From Affinundibacterium seohonense (GTDB taxonomy: Bacteria > Pseudomonadota > Gammaproteobacteria > Burkholderiales > Burkholderiaceae_D), in the NCBI RefSeq assembly GCF_014284305.1, contig NZ_JACOFW010000012.1, positions 62,001-126,000 on the forward strand: DNA of 64,000 bases, read 5' to 3'. The notes beneath the pieces were generated by a model. It was given only the letters and a program-made list of their open reading frames with translations, made no database searches and was not told the origin of the DNA. A program made the position numbers and the translations under genes. Positions 63,685 through 64,000 of the stretch are shown piece by piece (positions within the stretch are counted from its first letter, which is position 1; every line of letters begins with the position of its first letter).

Positions 63685-64000
63685 TTAGTGTTTCTCTGGT
63701 GTGGGGAAACTCACTTGCTGCGGCGCTTTCAACTGACTTTGCTGCTGCTGTGTCCTGACACAAAAATCAGCAACTTGTTCGACCAGCAAACGAACCACCT
63801 GATTGGCCGCAACTACACCGCCATAAGGATCTTCGCTGGGCGCAGCTACCGCAGCATCAAATTCTTGCCACGCAATGACGCGACGACTTGCGGTATCAAT
63901 CAAGTGCGCACGCAAAGTAAAATGGACTTGGCTCGGTGATTTGAAAAATTCTTGCTGCAATCGAATAATTTCGAGATCTAAGCGTAATTGTCCACTTGCC
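63685..64000 (-). CDS. ABC-type transport auxiliary lipoprotein (C-terminal part)
   Basis: The frame is open to the right edge of the window, so the N-terminus, including any lipobox, is not visible; about 104 residues are seen. The visible part reads GQLRLDLEIIRLQQEFF, VHFTLRAHLIDTASRRVIAWQEFD, APSEDPYGGVVAANQVVRLLVEQVADFC, and matches the C-terminal half of the ABC-type transport auxiliary lipoproteins (PqiC-like, partners of Mla/Pqi-type lipid transport). It ends five bases before the AsmA-family gene on the same strand, which suggests that the two are translated from one mRNA in lipid transport. The permease and MCE genes would lie to the right. Confidence 0.85.
   Translation of the reverse strand, partial: ASGQLRLDLEIIRLQQEFFKSPSQVHFTLRAHLIDTASRRVIAWQEFDAAVAAPSEDPYGGVVAANQVVRLLVEQVADFCVRTQQQQSQLKAPQQVSFPTPEKH

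Noticed and set aside
1-64000. Prophage, restriction-modification, toxin-antitoxin or other defence genes
   Set aside because: No integrase, phage structural, methyltransferase, nuclease or toxin-antitoxin family was recognisable in any frame.

Overview
The window looks like a chromosomal segment of a betaproteobacterium in Burkholderiales, most likely an Oxalobacteraceae member close to Undibacterium or Herminiimonas. The family-level placement is inference. It rests on the block pssA-leuA-rpsO-pnp-(quinone oxidoreductase)-tpiA-secG-tRNA-Leu-nuoA to nuoN-DUF2818-NUDIX in one orientation, on a NuoG without the N7 cluster motif, and on gcvT-gcvH-gcvP behind a tandem glycine riboswitch. Nearly all of the sequence is core metabolism. 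There is no prophage, CRISPR array, rRNA or intact insertion sequence.

Layout. 1-3.8 kb: end of moeA, an orphan periplasmic solute-binding protein, a cyclophilin lipoprotein and a lipocalin. 3.8-11.9 kb: a divergent accessory locus with a YfcC-type carrier, an aspartoacylase-like M14 enzyme, an RpiR regulator, a large TonB-dependent receptor and an exported cyanophycinase. I read this as a scavenging pathway for cyanophycin (multi-L-arginyl-poly-L-aspartate) or its dipeptides. 12-14.5 kb: a DUF962/Mpo1-like membrane protein, a secreted TonB-C domain protein and a 1.5 kb AT-rich region without genes but with hairpins. 14.5-19.5 kb: the glycine cleavage operon, with two GC-rich palindromic repeats flanking gcvH. 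19.6-26.4 kb: exported M14 and M28 peptidases, relA, a RidA-family gene, a 13-bp tandem repeat and an alpha/beta hydrolase. 26.5-30.4 kb: ketone-body/PHB genes (3-hydroxybutyrate dehydrogenase, SCOT subunits A and B), a PAS-LuxR regulator and an SDR. 30.8-34.8 kb: ETF-ubiquinone oxidoreductase and a second TonB-dependent receptor. 34.8-50.5 kb: NUDIX hydrolase, DUF2818 and the complete 14-gene complex I operon. 50.6-58.2 kb: tRNA-Leu(GAG), secG, tpiA, a quinone oxidoreductase, pnp, rpsO and leuA, with a leucine-codon-rich leader peptide upstream of leuA and a MITE-like element between rpsO and pnp. 58.2-64 kb: pssA, a large-subunit catalase split by one in-frame TGA, an AsmA-family protein and the end of an ABC-type auxiliary lipoprotein gene.

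How the genes fit together. Glycine oxidation (GCV), fatty-acid and amino-acid oxidation (ETF-QO), ketone-body use (BdhA/SCOT) and complex I all feed electrons to the quinone pool. The cyanophycinase locus, the M14 and M28 secreted peptidases and the two TonB receptors suggest scavenging of exogenous peptides. The most interesting items are the cyanophycin locus, the leuA leader peptide with its possibly leaderless start, the interrupted catalase, the 13-bp repeat array overlapping a stop codon, and the palindromic element between rpsO and pnp.
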